A DNA stretch of 64,000 nt from a virus, in IMG/VR virus record IMGVR_UViG_3300026484_000087, positions 1 to 64,000 of that record. One strand, written 5' to 3'. The notes beneath the pieces are model-generated. The model had not been told where the DNA came from. It saw nothing but the letters and a program-made list of their open reading frames with translations, and made no database searches. Shown in pieces: positions 1 to 9,257 of the stretch. How positions within the stretch are numbered: the first letter of the stretch is position 1; each line of letters begins with the position of its first letter. Position numbers and translations under genes: made by a program.

Positions 1-105
1 ATCCTTAACATAAACAAGCATTCTGTCACGTTTAGGAGTAAGGTTATTTCTGTCTTCTATAGTCTTAACCGTTTTATTTCTATCAGCATGTACTATTACA
101 CCCAT
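1..105 (-). CDS. 5' end of a structural-type protein (runs off the window)
   Basis: Only the first 35 codons are present. The ATG at 103-105 has an AAAGGA ribosome site just upstream and the frame is open to the window edge. The peptide begins MGVIVHADRNKTVKTIED and includes RMLVYVKD. It follows the tail-fibre-like genes in the same direction, so a tail or baseplate protein is likely, but that is inference from context only. Confidence 0.6.
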   Translation of the reverse strand, partial: MGVIVHADRNKTVKTIEDRNNLTPKRDRMLVYVKD

Positions 106-147
106 AAGTATTCCTTTATATTTTTTATTTTATATATGTAGTTATCC

Positions 148-170
148 TACCGAAGCAAGTAGCTTCAGTA
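148..170 (-). terminator. hairpin terminator after the coiled-coil fibre gene
   Basis: A 9-bp stem with a 5-nt loop. It pairs fully, using one G-U, only when read as minus-strand RNA. It lies just past the stop of the gene that ends at 196. Confidence 0.5.
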
Positions 171-195
171 AGATAGCTAAACAGTTAGTTATTTA

Positions 196-1188
196 CTAGC
201 TTGCTGGAATATAAGCGTATTGTACCATAACTTTTTTACCATCGAATTGACCTTCTTCATCTGGATGTAAGTTATATACTTTAGAACCAGCTTCATCAAC
301 AGTAACAGGGATATCAGATGCAACACCAGCATCATCTACGTTTCTAACTGTAGCGAAGTTAAAAATCATATCATTTTTAGCAACGTTAGAAATAGTGATA
401 GTATCAGAATCAACTTCTAATAACTCAGTATAGAATTTAGCCCCACCAAGTCTAACTTTTTCAGATACTTCAGCAGAACTATCTACAGAGATATTTGCTC
501 TAGCTGCAGCAGCATCAGTTACATCAGATAAGTTATCTTCTTTTTTAAGTGCAGTTGCAACAGCATCAGTCATTGCAGTATGCTCATCATCAATAGCTTT
601 AGTTCTAGCATCTGCTTCATCTTTGATAGCTTGCTCTAACTCAGCATCTTTATCATCATGTGCTTTATTTACTTCATCTTGTGCAGCAACAGCATCACTT
701 AATGCTTTTTCTCTAGCATCAGCAAGATCAGAGATAGCTGTATTGATGTCATTATCAGCATTTTTAAATGCATCAACGATTTCTTTAAGAGAATCTAAAG
801 CTTCTTCATCAGTATTTTCAATAATGTTATCAATTTTACCTTGTAAATCAGTAACAGCATCTTTTCTATCTTGTACCTCAGTATCAAGATTAGCTTGAAC
901 AGCATCAATAGCATCGCTACTAGCAGCATCTAAATCAGCGATAGCATCTTTTCTATCCTGTACTTCTTTATCTATATTTGCTTGTAACTCATCTTTGTTA
1001 TCAGCAACAGTTTTGTTAGTAGCATCGATAGCATCTTTTCTATCTTGTACTTCAGTGTCGATGTTTGCTTGTAAAGCATCATCAGCATCAGTTCTAGCTT
1101 GTGCCTCATTTGAGTCAGCAGTAGCTAAAGCTTGTAAATCAGAATTTAATCCAAGGATCATAGTCTTTGAACGTTTTAAAATAGCCAT
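196..1188 (-). CDS. coiled-coil tail fibre-like protein with 29-residue repeats
   Basis: A 330-aa acidic, Ala/Asp-rich protein. Residues 39 to about 113 hold three copies of a 29-residue unit with the core EVQDRKDA, typical of trimeric coiled-coil fibre shafts. Residues around 225-240 contain KKEDNLSDVTDAAAARANIS, a segment often seen before fibre tip domains. The C-terminal ~80 residues are a beta-rich tail that resembles the end of the next structural gene (1434-2333). The start has a clear AAGGAG site. Role is inferred as a virion fibre or adhesin; the receptor is unknown. Confidence 0.7.
   Translation of the reverse strand: MAILKRSKTMILGLNSDLQALATADSNEAQARTDADDALQANIDTEVQDRKDAIDATNKTVADNKDELQANIDKEVQDRKDAIADLDAASSDAIDAVQANLDTEVQDRKDAVTDLQGKIDNIIENTDEEALDSLKEIVDAFKNADNDINTAISDLADAREKALSDAVAAQDEVNKAHDDKDAELEQAIKDEADARTKAIDDEHTAMTDAVATALKKEDNLSDVTDAAAARANISVDSSAEVSEKVRLGGAKFYTELLEVDSDTITISNVAKNDMIFNFATVRNVDDAGVASDIPVTVDEAGSKVYNLHPDEEGQFDGKKVMVQYAYIPAS
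850..1074 (-). repeat. tandem 87-nt coding repeats in fibre gene
   Basis: Three consecutive units (the last partial) encode LQANID-EVQDRKDA-type heptad-rich segments with a 29-codon period. The DNA echo, for example tcttttctatcttgtac, is visible in each copy. Such repeats allow shaft length changes by recombination. Confidence 0.75.
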
Positions 1189-1218
1189 AATAGCTCCTTC
1201 ATATATTTTATTACAATA

Positions 1219-1431
1219 TTATAATTGTTTAGAGGTTAAGGAAGCAAGTCTTTTAACATTCTTCCTAATTTCTTTCATAACAGGTCCACAGTTGCTTTTA
1301 TATTCTTCCAATGCGTCCGTATATTGTTGTGATGTCATATTAACATATATTTTTTTATCATTAATCTTTATCTCATATTTTTTAACAACCATAAGCCATG
1401 ATATAAAATAATGATCATTTAGTCTAATCAT
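1219..1431 (-). CDS. small protein, unknown
   Basis: A 70-aa basic protein (MIRLNDHYFISW...) in the fibre gene run, starting 2 nt after the stop of the upstream gene with an AAGGA ribosome site. It has no recognisable motif. Position between two tail-type genes suggests a small tail or chaperone protein; this is inference only. Confidence 0.6.
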   Translation of the reverse strand: MIRLNDHYFISWLMVVKKYEIKINDKKIYVNMTSQQYTDALEEYKSNCGPVMKEIRKNVKRLASLTSKQL

Positions 1432-1433
1432 AT

Positions 1434-2333
1434 CTATTCCTTACTGCCTACAGTAAGATAGCTAACGGTACAATATTTACCATTTAGGTTATCTTCACTA
1501 TCAAATAATACATGTGTACCGTTTGTACTACATGTTGCCTCAAAAATGGTGTTATATTCTTTACCAATACCTTCAAATATTACAGCATAACCATTTATAA
1601 TATCACCGAATGCTTCTGATGGTAAAACTGCTTTATTCTCATATATTAAAAGTCTTTCTGTAGTAATTACTTTTCTACTTTCAAGAGCTTTTATTACATC
1701 AGAAAAAATGTTTAACTGATTAGCCATTTGTTGCATATTATAGTGTTTTTTAGGATTGGGTAAATTATAGTCTTTAGTTATTTCCCCATTATATAGACTT
1801 GGACCATCTATATCATTTATATCACTTCTTGGTTCAACAACAAAATCATCAACGTCAGTTATATATGAAGTTTCAACCTTATTGTCAATTTTAACAGGAA
1901 TTACATCATTATTATATTCTCCGAAACAATACCTAAGACTAATTTCTTTACCAATATACTCTTCTAAACCAGTTACTATATTATTACGTACTTTAAGATC
2001 ACTTTCTTTAAGTACCTTAAATATTTTCTTATCTTCATAAATAAAGATGTCCCATATAACCCCATCCAAAGGTATTTTAGATAACGCTAAATAATCGTTT
2101 TCTATATCTGTTGTCTCTATAAGATGTCCAAAGTTAATTATCTTCTTATCTGCAACATATACCCATCTATTTAAGTTAGCATCAAAACGCAGGATAATAG
2201 GATCCTTTTTATTAGGATACCTATTATCTGTGTTTAATACTAATGAAAAGCTATTATGTTTACCCTTATTGTTAAACATATCAGAGGTTATACTTGGTTG
2301 TATCTTATCTATACTACCAAATTTAATACTCAT
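1434..2333 (-). CDS. tail/fibre-type structural protein
   Basis: A 299-aa beta-rich protein with no catalytic motif. Its last ~60 residues (VIFEGIGKEY...NLNGKYCTVSYLTV) parallel the end of the repeat fibre protein at 196-1188 (MIFNFATVRN...FDGKKVMVQYAYI). This suggests a shared C-terminal attachment or tip domain among paralogous fibre proteins. Transcribed with its neighbours; AAGGA site before the ATG. Confidence 0.55.
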   Translation of the reverse strand: MSIKFGSIDKIQPSITSDMFNNKGKHNSFSLVLNTDNRYPNKKDPIILRFDANLNRWVYVADKKIINFGHLIETTDIENDYLALSKIPLDGVIWDIFIYEDKKIFKVLKESDLKVRNNIVTGLEEYIGKEISLRYCFGEYNNDVIPVKIDNKVETSYITDVDDFVVEPRSDINDIDGPSLYNGEITKDYNLPNPKKHYNMQQMANQLNIFSDVIKALESRKVITTERLLIYENKAVLPSEAFGDIINGYAVIFEGIGKEYNTIFEATCSTNGTHVLFDSEDNLNGKYCTVSYLTVGSKE

Positions 2334-2387
2334 TAATTGTCCTTTATATTGTTTTAGTAGTTATCCTACTATAAAAAAGTTCAACTA

Positions 2388-3029
2388 TTATAGAGTACCG
2401 AAATCAACGTTTATAGAGATAGCGTCAACTCTATCATTAAGTTTTTTAACTTCATCTTCAGTATAGTCTTTTAAATCAGTAATCTTATCATCTAATTCAT
2501 CATTTACTGCATTGATTTTAATAGTTAACTTATCTTTAATATCTTTAGTAGCATTAACTGTAGAATATTCAGATACATTAACTGAAACTTGATAAACTTT
2601 AAATTTATCATTTACTTTATCATATACAGCAGTATATAGTTCATCAGCTTGTAAGAAACCATCAAAATTAGAACCAGTTGCATTAGCAGCATCTTTAGCT
2701 GGTAAAGTGTTAAGTTTAATTTTAAAATCACCTACATTTGCATTTGCAGGAGTGAAGAATACTGTTGTACCCTCTACTAAAGTTTCAATGTTATTTTGTG
2801 TAGATGTTCTAACTAAATGTAGTTCATTTTCTGAACCAATATCTTTATAAAAAACTGATTTAGTTGCAATATCAATAGCTTTAGCTAATTGATTGTTATC
2901 ATTAGCATTTAGCTCAACAGATGTACTAATAGCATTTTTAAGCTCGTTTATGATACTATTCATATCCTCAGCAGTTAAAAAACCTTGTTCAGTTGTAACG
3001 TTATTAATTTTTTCAGCAATATTTTTCAT
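2388..3029 (-). CDS. tail/fibre-type structural protein
   Basis: A 213-aa protein. N-terminal ~50 residues are helical (INNVTTEQGFLTAEDMNSII, common at the start of fibre subunits). A central beta-rich section follows (TVFFTPANANVGDFKIKLN...), then a C-terminal coiled coil (DELDDKITDLKDYTEDEVKKLNDRVD). This helix-beta-coil order fits a short trimeric fibre or fibre-connector. Assignment is by composition and neighbourhood, not by a recognised family. Confidence 0.55.
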   Translation of the reverse strand: MKNIAEKINNVTTEQGFLTAEDMNSIINELKNAISTSVELNANDNNQLAKAIDIATKSVFYKDIGSENELHLVRTSTQNNIETLVEGTTVFFTPANANVGDFKIKLNTLPAKDAANATGSNFDGFLQADELYTAVYDKVNDKFKVYQVSVNVSEYSTVNATKDIKDKLTIKINAVNDELDDKITDLKDYTEDEVKKLNDRVDAISINVDFGTL

Positions 3030-3062
3030 TTTTATGTTTCCTTTTATGTTTTAATTTTAAGA

Positions 3063-4031
3063 TTAGTCTTCATTAGATACGAATTTAATCGGTAAGTCTA
3101 ATGGATAATAAGTTTGTTCATTGTTGCCATTATATGGAATATTATCCCCTGTTGGTAACTCTAAGTCCTCATTGAACGGTTCAACATATGTATATGTCCA
3201 TTCACCTCGTTTACTATTGATTGTAGTTCTTACTCTAAGTACATTAGCAACTCCAGCATTAAGATTATCTTTACTTATGTTAAAGAAACATTCAGTAGTA
3301 GTACCACTCTCAACAACCTCTCCTTCTAAAAGAAATTCCCATTCTAAAGTATCTAAACCTTCCATAAATGGTAACGTTACATATAGATCAACATTAGGTG
3401 GAATAAATTTCATTTTTTCATGTAGAACAATTCTATCATCATTAGATAAATAAAAACTAATTGTACCAAATTGACTAATGTCTCCATTAGAACCTTTATA
3501 TGCTGCATGTACATGGCATACTGTATTTTTTGGTAAATATCTATCCATCAAAACGCTAGTAAGATTATCTTTATCATCTATGCTAGCCCATAAGGCTGTA
3601 CCCTCACTATCTTCAACGATCCATGTAGTAGATTCATGAGTAGCATTACCTAAAGTAGAGAACTCATTACCTATGATTTTAAAGTATGCGTTGGGATGTG
3701 AATCTTTTTCATACTTAGTTGTTAAAGTGGGAGCAGTAATAATGCTAGGAATATCCATATTCAATGCTACTTCATTAGCATCTTTAGGGATAAATACATC
3801 AATATTACTCCACTCTGTAAATCCAGTATTTAACAACATTCTAGCTCTACCGTAGTATTTCTTACCTAGATCTAATTTTTCATTGAAAATTATAGTAGTT
3901 AAATTCTCTTCATCGTCCATAGATTTAACAAGGATGTCTTTAAAACTTTCGTCTGTAGACACTTGCCAGTCTGTTTTATCATGTGTCCATCCCGTAGGTA
4001 AATCTGCATTATTAATTCTTAATACAATCAT
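3063..4031 (-). CDS. virion protein with fibronectin-III-like repeats
   Basis: 322 aa from the ATG at 4029-4031, which has GGAG 7 nt upstream; the longer frame would need a TTG without a ribosome site. Three tandem ~90-100-residue beta-sandwich-like units are visible. Each has a WxVxxDxxF type strand and a late Y/F-G/R-R-R/A strand: DWQVSTDESF...KYYGRARM, then TTWIVEDSEG...VCHVHAAY, then LEWEFLLEGE...NVLRVRTT. Fn3/Ig-like modules decorate phage tails and capsids. The exact virion location is unknown. Confidence 0.55.
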   Translation of the reverse strand: MIVLRINNADLPTGWTHDKTDWQVSTDESFKDILVKSMDDEENLTTIIFNEKLDLGKKYYGRARMLLNTGFTEWSNIDVFIPKDANEVALNMDIPSIITAPTLTTKYEKDSHPNAYFKIIGNEFSTLGNATHESTTWIVEDSEGTALWASIDDKDNLTSVLMDRYLPKNTVCHVHAAYKGSNGDISQFGTISFYLSNDDRIVLHEKMKFIPPNVDLYVTLPFMEGLDTLEWEFLLEGEVVESGTTTECFFNISKDNLNAGVANVLRVRTTINSKRGEWTYTYVEPFNEDLELPTGDNIPYNGNNEQTYYPLDLPIKFVSNED

Positions 4032-4105
4032 TACTGTCTCCAATTCATTTATTTTTTTCTTCAATAAAGTATAAGAAATTGATATCAAAAAAGAAAAAAA
4101 AGAAC

Positions 4106-4141
4106 AATAAGAGGATTTAGTCTTATCTAAATCTTCTTATT
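4106..4141 (-). terminator. hairpin overlapping the helicase stop
   Basis: A 15-bp stem with one mismatch and a 6-nt loop covers the last codons and stop of the helicase gene, in the gap before the fibre block. Confidence 0.45.
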
Positions 4142-5653
4142 ATATTCTTCTATAAAGATATTTTTACTTTTACTTTTGAATAATTCTATTCTTGATTTAT
4201 GATATTCATATTGTTTCTCTATATCTTTTGTATAGAAATAATAGAATCTCATATCTCGACCTTCTTTCTTACGCAACCTACCTAAAGCCTGTAGATTAGC
4301 CTGTTTAGATTTCATAGAGATTGTCTGTATAACAGTTATCAAACCCTTAATATCTACTGCTGTACCAGCTGAAAGAACCGTAGTTACAACCATATCAGCA
4401 GTTTGTAGATTTTCATATGGATCATCTTCCACGTATCTATTTATACTAAGATAATCATACTTTGTTTTAAAATACTCTGTTAACATAGTACAAAACTCTA
4501 TACTAGATGCAAATATTATTATCTTATCCCCATCTTTTCTTCTATCCAGGTATCCAACCTTAATATAGTTGCATATCATATCAACATAGTTTCTAAGTTG
4601 AATACTATGTCTCATTATGGATTGTTCAAACCCTATATGAGTATAACCCATACTACCGACAGCCCTAATACGCTTAGCATTTTCTATAGTATACTGCACT
4701 GCATGTATATCTATATACTTATCGTATTCTATGTTAGCTAACTTTGATTTAACTGGGAATAAAGCTCTATAAAATTTACCTACGCTTTCATTATCGGTTT
4801 CAAGTGTAGCTGACATACCTATAAAATGTTCTACGTTAAAATACAAACTTGCCTTATAAACACTAAAAAATTCTTGATGTACCTCATCTATTAATAGCGT
4901 ACCTATACCAAAAGTTTCCATAAGCAATGATGGTACCACTGGATAAATAAAATCATCCATATCTTTAAGACTTTCGTATGCTTTTATATAAAGATAGATT
5001 GTTCTGTTACTAAAAATTACAACTTTAGGAATGTATTCTCCAGAGATAGCCATCTCTGTAGCCAAGATAAGATCCTTACTCCCTCTTATAACTAAAATGT
5101 CATCATCTTTAATATCGGTTTTTTCTTTAAGCTCCTCTATCCATTTATCAATATATTTTGGAAGTATAAGAATAGCAGTAGCTTTATTTATAGCACACAT
5201 ACTACTTATAGAAATCATTCCTTTGCCTTTACCAGTCTGATGATCTATCAGTTTAGTAGGAGTACTATCATCCTTAACTATTCTAGTAAAAGCCTTTTCT
5301 TGGTAATCCCTGAGTATGTATTCTGATTTAAGATTTATATCTAATCTATTAGTCTTGAATGTTTCTTCTCTAACTATATTAATGTTATCACGATTAACAC
5401 TATACATTTTAAGCATCCACATAAAATCTTTAACAAAATTAATATTAAATCTATATTCGTTAAAATTATGATTTCCTCCAACGAATATCTTATCAAGCTC
5501 TCTTACTTTTCTTCTCTTCTTTGGATTATATACCAATCTAAAAGTATAGAACTTCTTCATTATAAAATCACGCAGTAGTCTCTTAGCATTAGGAGACTCA
5601 ACGTATACTGTGAAGAAATTCTTACTTACCATAATCATATATTCGTGTTTCAT
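4127..5653 (-). CDS. superfamily 2 DNA/RNA helicase
   Basis: A 508-aa SF2 helicase. It has LRDYQ at 114-118 (Q motif), QTGKGKGM at 139-146 (Walker A-like), LLIDEVH at 253-259 (motif II, DEVH), SAT at 281-283 (motif III) and QALGRLR at 455-461 (motif VI arginines). The organisation resembles UvsW/DEAD-type phage helicases that unwind branched DNA or remodel RNA. It lies directly downstream of the nvRNAP beta-prime C-terminal gene, as I recall for phiKZ-like phages. The substrate is not determinable here. Confidence 0.85.
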   Translation of the reverse strand: MKHEYMIMVSKNFFTVYVESPNAKRLLRDFIMKKFYTFRLVYNPKKRRKVRELDKIFVGGNHNFNEYRFNINFVKDFMWMLKMYSVNRDNINIVREETFKTNRLDINLKSEYILRDYQEKAFTRIVKDDSTPTKLIDHQTGKGKGMISISSMCAINKATAILILPKYIDKWIEELKEKTDIKDDDILVIRGSKDLILATEMAISGEYIPKVVIFSNRTIYLYIKAYESLKDMDDFIYPVVPSLLMETFGIGTLLIDEVHQEFFSVYKASLYFNVEHFIGMSATLETDNESVGKFYRALFPVKSKLANIEYDKYIDIHAVQYTIENAKRIRAVGSMGYTHIGFEQSIMRHSIQLRNYVDMICNYIKVGYLDRRKDGDKIIIFASSIEFCTMLTEYFKTKYDYLSINRYVEDDPYENLQTADMVVTTVLSAGTAVDIKGLITVIQTISMKSKQANLQALGRLRKKEGRDMRFYYFYTKDIEKQYEYHKSRIELFKSKSKNIFIEEYNKKI

Positions 5654-5675
5654 TTCATCTCCTACACTATTTTTT

Positions 5676-7706
5676 TTATTTTAAAGCATTTAAAACCTCA
5701 TTTGGTTTTAATAGAACATCTAACAAGTGGTCTGGTTTATTAGTATCTGTAAATAAACCTGGCGTCAGTATCTTACCAGATAAGTTATCATAACCATAAC
5801 TAGCACCAGCTGAACGTTTATCTATTACTGTAAGCAACGGAGATAATTGAACGTTTTCACTGTTTCTACCTAAATCATAATTACCATTAGGTAAGTCGTA
5901 TACAGTAAATGCGTATACTACCACTTCAAACAAAGCAATATTAACATCAAGTTTACTATTAACTAAAGTGAATACTTTTGACAATAACGATTCTGGACTA
6001 TCTTTAGATACACCGCCTTTAAGGATGGACATTGTTTTAAACATATCCTTAGTATCTTTAGATAAGGCTAAGAAACTAAATTCAACTTCTGGTAACTTTA
6101 ATATAGGAGTAATAAATTTCCAATTACTCATATCCACTATGTAGTTATCATACTCATCTGCTTCATACCCATTCTCTATAATATAATTAAGGAACTTAAG
6201 TTCAAACACACCATATCTATTACCAAGTCTTATAGGCAATTCATAATGTTCAACATTACCCTTATACTCATACCTAACTATAATAGTCTCTAACCTACTA
6301 ACCCTACCTGGATCAATAATATTTATAGATTTGTCCATCTTTATATCTTTAAGACCAAAACATTCTTCCTGCTTAAAGATAAGCGATACCTTAGCATTCT
6401 TCTTAGCCAGAACTTGAGGTCTTATAACATAACCATTTTTATCTTTAATTACAAAGAACTTCTTAGCATCATCATTAAGCTCTATCGTATTAGATGTAGC
6501 TGATGTAACAAGGTGTTTAGTAGATAAGATAGATTGTGATATTTTAGCATTTATCTCAGTACTACAAAGATGTCCTAAGTTAGAGTGTTTAGGTATAGAA
6601 TATGCTAACTCCCCAAAACACTTAGAGCATATTTGTTTCTTATTAGGTAATTTACATTTTATAGCTGAACGAAGTTTTATTGTTTTACCATATAAATGTT
6701 TCATATCCGTAGTTATAGCTACTAACTCGTTAGTAGTTTCATCTAGATAATACTTACCTTCTAACTTGTTTAAATCACCTTTATAAATAGTTTCACCACT
6801 TACTGATTTCTCTACCGGTTTAACATACCAATCAAGATAGTCAGTGCTACCACAATCCCCAAAAACTATATCCTCAACTACCATAGTAGCCAACTGTAGT
6901 TCTCTACCAAAATATTCAGAATCCTGAATAGCCTTATTAGATAAGAATAATGCTTTTGCACCAGATCTACTATCAGCAGCTAATTCATACATGTTAGCCA
7001 TACCCATGGTAAATGATGAGCTAATAGGATATTTAAAAATAGAACTATCAAGTTCTGTAACATAACCTCTTGGACCAAGAACCTGTTTCATTTGGTTAGC
7101 ATTAACCATACCAGATATATATGCCTTAACAACTGGATTATTTAGAAGATCTTTATCGTTACGCATAATATGATCTAATAGATTATAAGTAACATCAATA
7201 GCATTAACGTTCATTTCATCTGACACTCTGGCCATTGATTTCATTAAATCCTCTTTTAACTGTATATCTAAAAGATCCTTTATATTCATAGACATAACGT
7301 GTTCTGTTATATTATAGCTAAATTCAGAATATAAGGTTTCAACTATCTTATATAAACTATAATATGTATATGCTAATTGTTTATGAACATCTTTACCATT
7401 TACTTTTATAACATTATTAATAAGATCATTTAATATTTCAGATAAAAACTTAGTATGCGATTTACCAGTATACATATCATTAGTGTAAAAGTTACGTATA
7501 TTATATTTTGATACTAATTTAATATCCTTATTAAGATTTGCCATCTCCCAGAAATATCTGGATATAATGACCTCTCTACTGTACATTCTTACACAGATAT
7601 TGTCTTCAAACATAACATTTACATAACCTGTAATATTATTAAGAATATCTAGCGGTTTATAATTTAGAAAATCTCTTACCAATACTGCTGTTTCTTTTTT
7701 ACCCAT
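5676..7706 (-). CDS. RNA polymerase beta-prime subunit, C-terminal part (non-virion RNAP)
   Basis: A 676-aa C-terminal portion of a bacterial-type beta-prime subunit. Residues 205-290 align with the bridge-helix region (VLGPRGYVTELDSS...ADSRSGAKALFLSNKA). Cysteines C285, C351, C360 and C363 form the second zinc site of beta-prime. Residues 378-400 correspond to the GEAVGxxAAQSIGEP/trigger-loop start. phiKZ-like phages split beta-prime in this way, and the position beside the helicase and the beta C-terminal gene fits the non-virion enzyme that transcribes later genes. The gene has a conserved AT box plus leader hairpin upstream (7731-7776). Confidence 0.9.
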   Translation of the reverse strand: MGKKETAVLVRDFLNYKPLDILNNITGYVNVMFEDNICVRMYSREVIISRYFWEMANLNKDIKLVSKYNIRNFYTNDMYTGKSHTKFLSEILNDLINNVIKVNGKDVHKQLAYTYYSLYKIVETLYSEFSYNITEHVMSMNIKDLLDIQLKEDLMKSMARVSDEMNVNAIDVTYNLLDHIMRNDKDLLNNPVVKAYISGMVNANQMKQVLGPRGYVTELDSSIFKYPISSSFTMGMANMYELAADSRSGAKALFLSNKAIQDSEYFGRELQLATMVVEDIVFGDCGSTDYLDWYVKPVEKSVSGETIYKGDLNKLEGKYYLDETTNELVAITTDMKHLYGKTIKLRSAIKCKLPNKKQICSKCFGELAYSIPKHSNLGHLCSTEINAKISQSILSTKHLVTSATSNTIELNDDAKKFFVIKDKNGYVIRPQVLAKKNAKVSLIFKQEECFGLKDIKMDKSINIIDPGRVSRLETIIVRYEYKGNVEHYELPIRLGNRYGVFELKFLNYIIENGYEADEYDNYIVDMSNWKFITPILKLPEVEFSFLALSKDTKDMFKTMSILKGGVSKDSPESLLSKVFTLVNSKLDVNIALFEVVVYAFTVYDLPNGNYDLGRNSENVQLSPLLTVIDKRSAGASYGYDNLSGKILTPGLFTDTNKPDHLLDVLLKPNEVLNALK

Positions 7707-7730
7707 AACCTCTCCTCATTATATTTTTTT

Positions 7731-7776
7731 GATACTGCCTAGTACCTACTTTAATAATATATTGCTATAATATATT
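7731..7776 (-). promoter_or_regulatory. class A promoter-like box with leader hairpin
   Basis: On the minus strand an AT-rich box (ATATATTATTAAAGTAG) is followed by the leader hairpin GGTACT-AGGC-AGTATC (7731-7746) and the ribosome site of the beta-prime C-terminal gene. It is one of seven copies in the window. Confidence 0.65.
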
Positions 7777-7832
7777 CCATATGATATCACAATTCATTTA
7801 TATATGAGCTGAGCAAAAAATATATAATAACC

Positions 7833-7854
7833 TACCATGGCTAAGTCCATGGTA
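7833..7854 (-). terminator. hairpin at the end of the 55-aa gene
   Basis: A perfect 8-bp inverted repeat taccatgg/ccatggta, overlapping the stop codon of the small acidic gene. Confidence 0.5.
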
Positions 7855-8008
7855 AGTCATCAAGTGTTTCTTCACAAATATCCATATCCCAGTCACAATC
7901 AAATTCTACATCTGGTTTAAAATCCTTCTTATCAGCCCAGTCTTCACATGCACTAACAAAATCGCTAACGGTATCCTCACTAAATAAATCGCTAAAAAAA
8001 TCAAACAT
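7841..8008 (-). CDS. small acidic protein, 55 aa, unknown
   Basis: Begins at the ATG at 8006-8008 with AAAGGA about 6 nt upstream and ends at TAG 7841-7843. The product (MFDFFSDLFSEDTVSDF...) is very acidic, with about 18 Asp/Glu in 55 residues, three Trp and three Cys. It follows the 129-aa gene by 10 nt. Very acidic small phage proteins often mimic DNA or bind host factors, but nothing here proves that. Confidence 0.65.
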   Translation of the reverse strand: MFDFFSDLFSEDTVSDFVSACEDWADKKDFKPDVEFDCDWDMDICEETLDDLPWT

Positions 8009-8018
8009 TACCTATCCT

Positions 8019-8408
8019 TTATTTAAGTCTAATCATTTTTTTAATGTAATCTTCCATTAAATTATCACTATGAAGATTATTCTCTATAGCTAACCTGTTT
8101 ATGAATCTAAGATAATAATCATTGAATATATCAACATTATTAACTACTATATTGTTTGCATCCATACCATTATTAAGAGTGTTACATATCTCATCTAATG
8201 GCTTAGTTATCTTAACTGAATCAAATCTACAGTCATCCAGGTATATACTTATATCTAAATCATTTATGGTAAGAACATCTAATTTAGTTCTTAATGTTAG
8301 ATCTTTTAACTTCTTTTCTTTTATATCTTTAAATACTGATAATAGAAATTTAAGAGTTCTATCATATGTATAAAATCTTCCATCAAATTCACAACAATAT
8401 TCTTTCAT
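8019..8408 (-). CDS. hypothetical protein
   Basis: A 129-aa protein of mixed alpha/beta composition with no recognised motif. The ATG has an AAAGGA site and lies 3 nt after the upstream stop. It is part of a four-gene unit (9062 down to 7841) placed between two RNAP subunit genes. Confidence 0.6.
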   Translation of the reverse strand: MKEYCCEFDGRFYTYDRTLKFLLSVFKDIKEKKLKDLTLRTKLDVLTINDLDISIYLDDCRFDSVKITKPLDEICNTLNNGMDANNIVVNNVDIFNDYYLRFINRLAIENNLHSDNLMEDYIKKMIRLK

Positions 8409-8411
8409 AAC

Positions 8412-9062
8412 CTATCCTTTAATTAAACCATCTCTTTTTAGTATAAAAAGCATTTCTTTTAACTCTACTTCAATATCATTAATTAGATTTAACTTCTTAT
8501 ATTCGTTTGGCTTTGTTTGCTTAAGTGCTACATTGATAGTAGATATTAAGAATAATATCTTTTCATGTACATTCAAACCAGCTACTTTACACTCTATAAA
8601 TCCCTTAAGTATTTTAACTATCTCTTTAAGTCTATCCTCAAATGCTGAGTACGCATTTATTGGCATTGACTCGTTGAGTTTCTTATTATATAACACAGCT
8701 TCTTTTATATCCCTATGGTATTTATAGAATTTACGTATAGTGTAGTTTGGATTAGAATCTACAAACTGATTTATTGGCATATCTATATTTATAACATAAA
8801 ATGTATGATACTTGTACATTTCATAATATATTTTTTCTTTATGTATTTCATAAGTAACCTCAACATTTTCTATTTTAAGATCAGCTGTTTTACCTGTCTT
8901 AATTAAATCTATCATTGGATTATGATTGTTCTCGGTTCTAACATTATTTAGTAAATAGAACTTATTATTAAGAACTATTGTTTTAACTCGCTTAAGATCT
9001 ATATTAGCCAAGTCTAATGTACCCTCAAATTTGTTTTTATTTTTTAAAAATAATAAGCCCAT
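8412..9062 (-). CDS. hypothetical protein
   Basis: A 216-aa Lys-rich protein. The first ~100 residues are beta-rich and the C-terminal half is helical. I do not recognise a family. It is the first gene of the small unit and is preceded by the AAATGATAAA class B motif. Confidence 0.6.
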   Translation of the reverse strand: MGLLFLKNKNKFEGTLDLANIDLKRVKTIVLNNKFYLLNNVRTENNHNPMIDLIKTGKTADLKIENVEVTYEIHKEKIYYEMYKYHTFYVINIDMPINQFVDSNPNYTIRKFYKYHRDIKEAVLYNKKLNESMPINAYSAFEDRLKEIVKILKGFIECKVAGLNVHEKILFLISTINVALKQTKPNEYKKLNLINDIEVELKEMLFILKRDGLIKG

Positions 9063-9080
9063 TTTTTATATCCTTTTATT

Positions 9081-9102
9081 TATCATTTAAATATGTTGGC
9101 AA
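9081..9102 (-). promoter_or_regulatory. class B promoter-like motif
   Basis: Minus strand reads TTTGCCAACATATTTAAATGATAAA just upstream of the 216-aa gene (flanks slightly exceed the core given). The same AACAT-TTTAAATGATAAA pattern recurs before other genes. Confidence 0.35.
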
Positions 9103-9120
9103 AAAAAAAAGATATTAATA

Positions 9121-9164
9121 ATAGTATATGTATGTGGTTTACCACGTACATATACCATACTATT
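9121..9164 (-). terminator. long imperfect hairpin
   Basis: Inverted repeat built on atgtatgtggt / accacgtacat with further paired flanks. It lies in the 195-nt gap between the 209-aa and 216-aa genes. The rest of that gap (9165-9257) shows only a weak aaatgca/tgcattt pairing. Confidence 0.45.
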
Positions 9165-9257
9165 TAAATGCAGTATTACAAGGACGCCTTCTACTTCATT
9201 GCATTTTTTGTTCTTTATACATAGCTTATTACACAGTACCCATTATAAACTTATAGG

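Noticed and set aside
3063-4088. Longer version of the Fn3-like gene starting at 4088
   Set aside because: It would start at TTG in an A/T run with no ribosome site; ATG at 4031 has GGAG.
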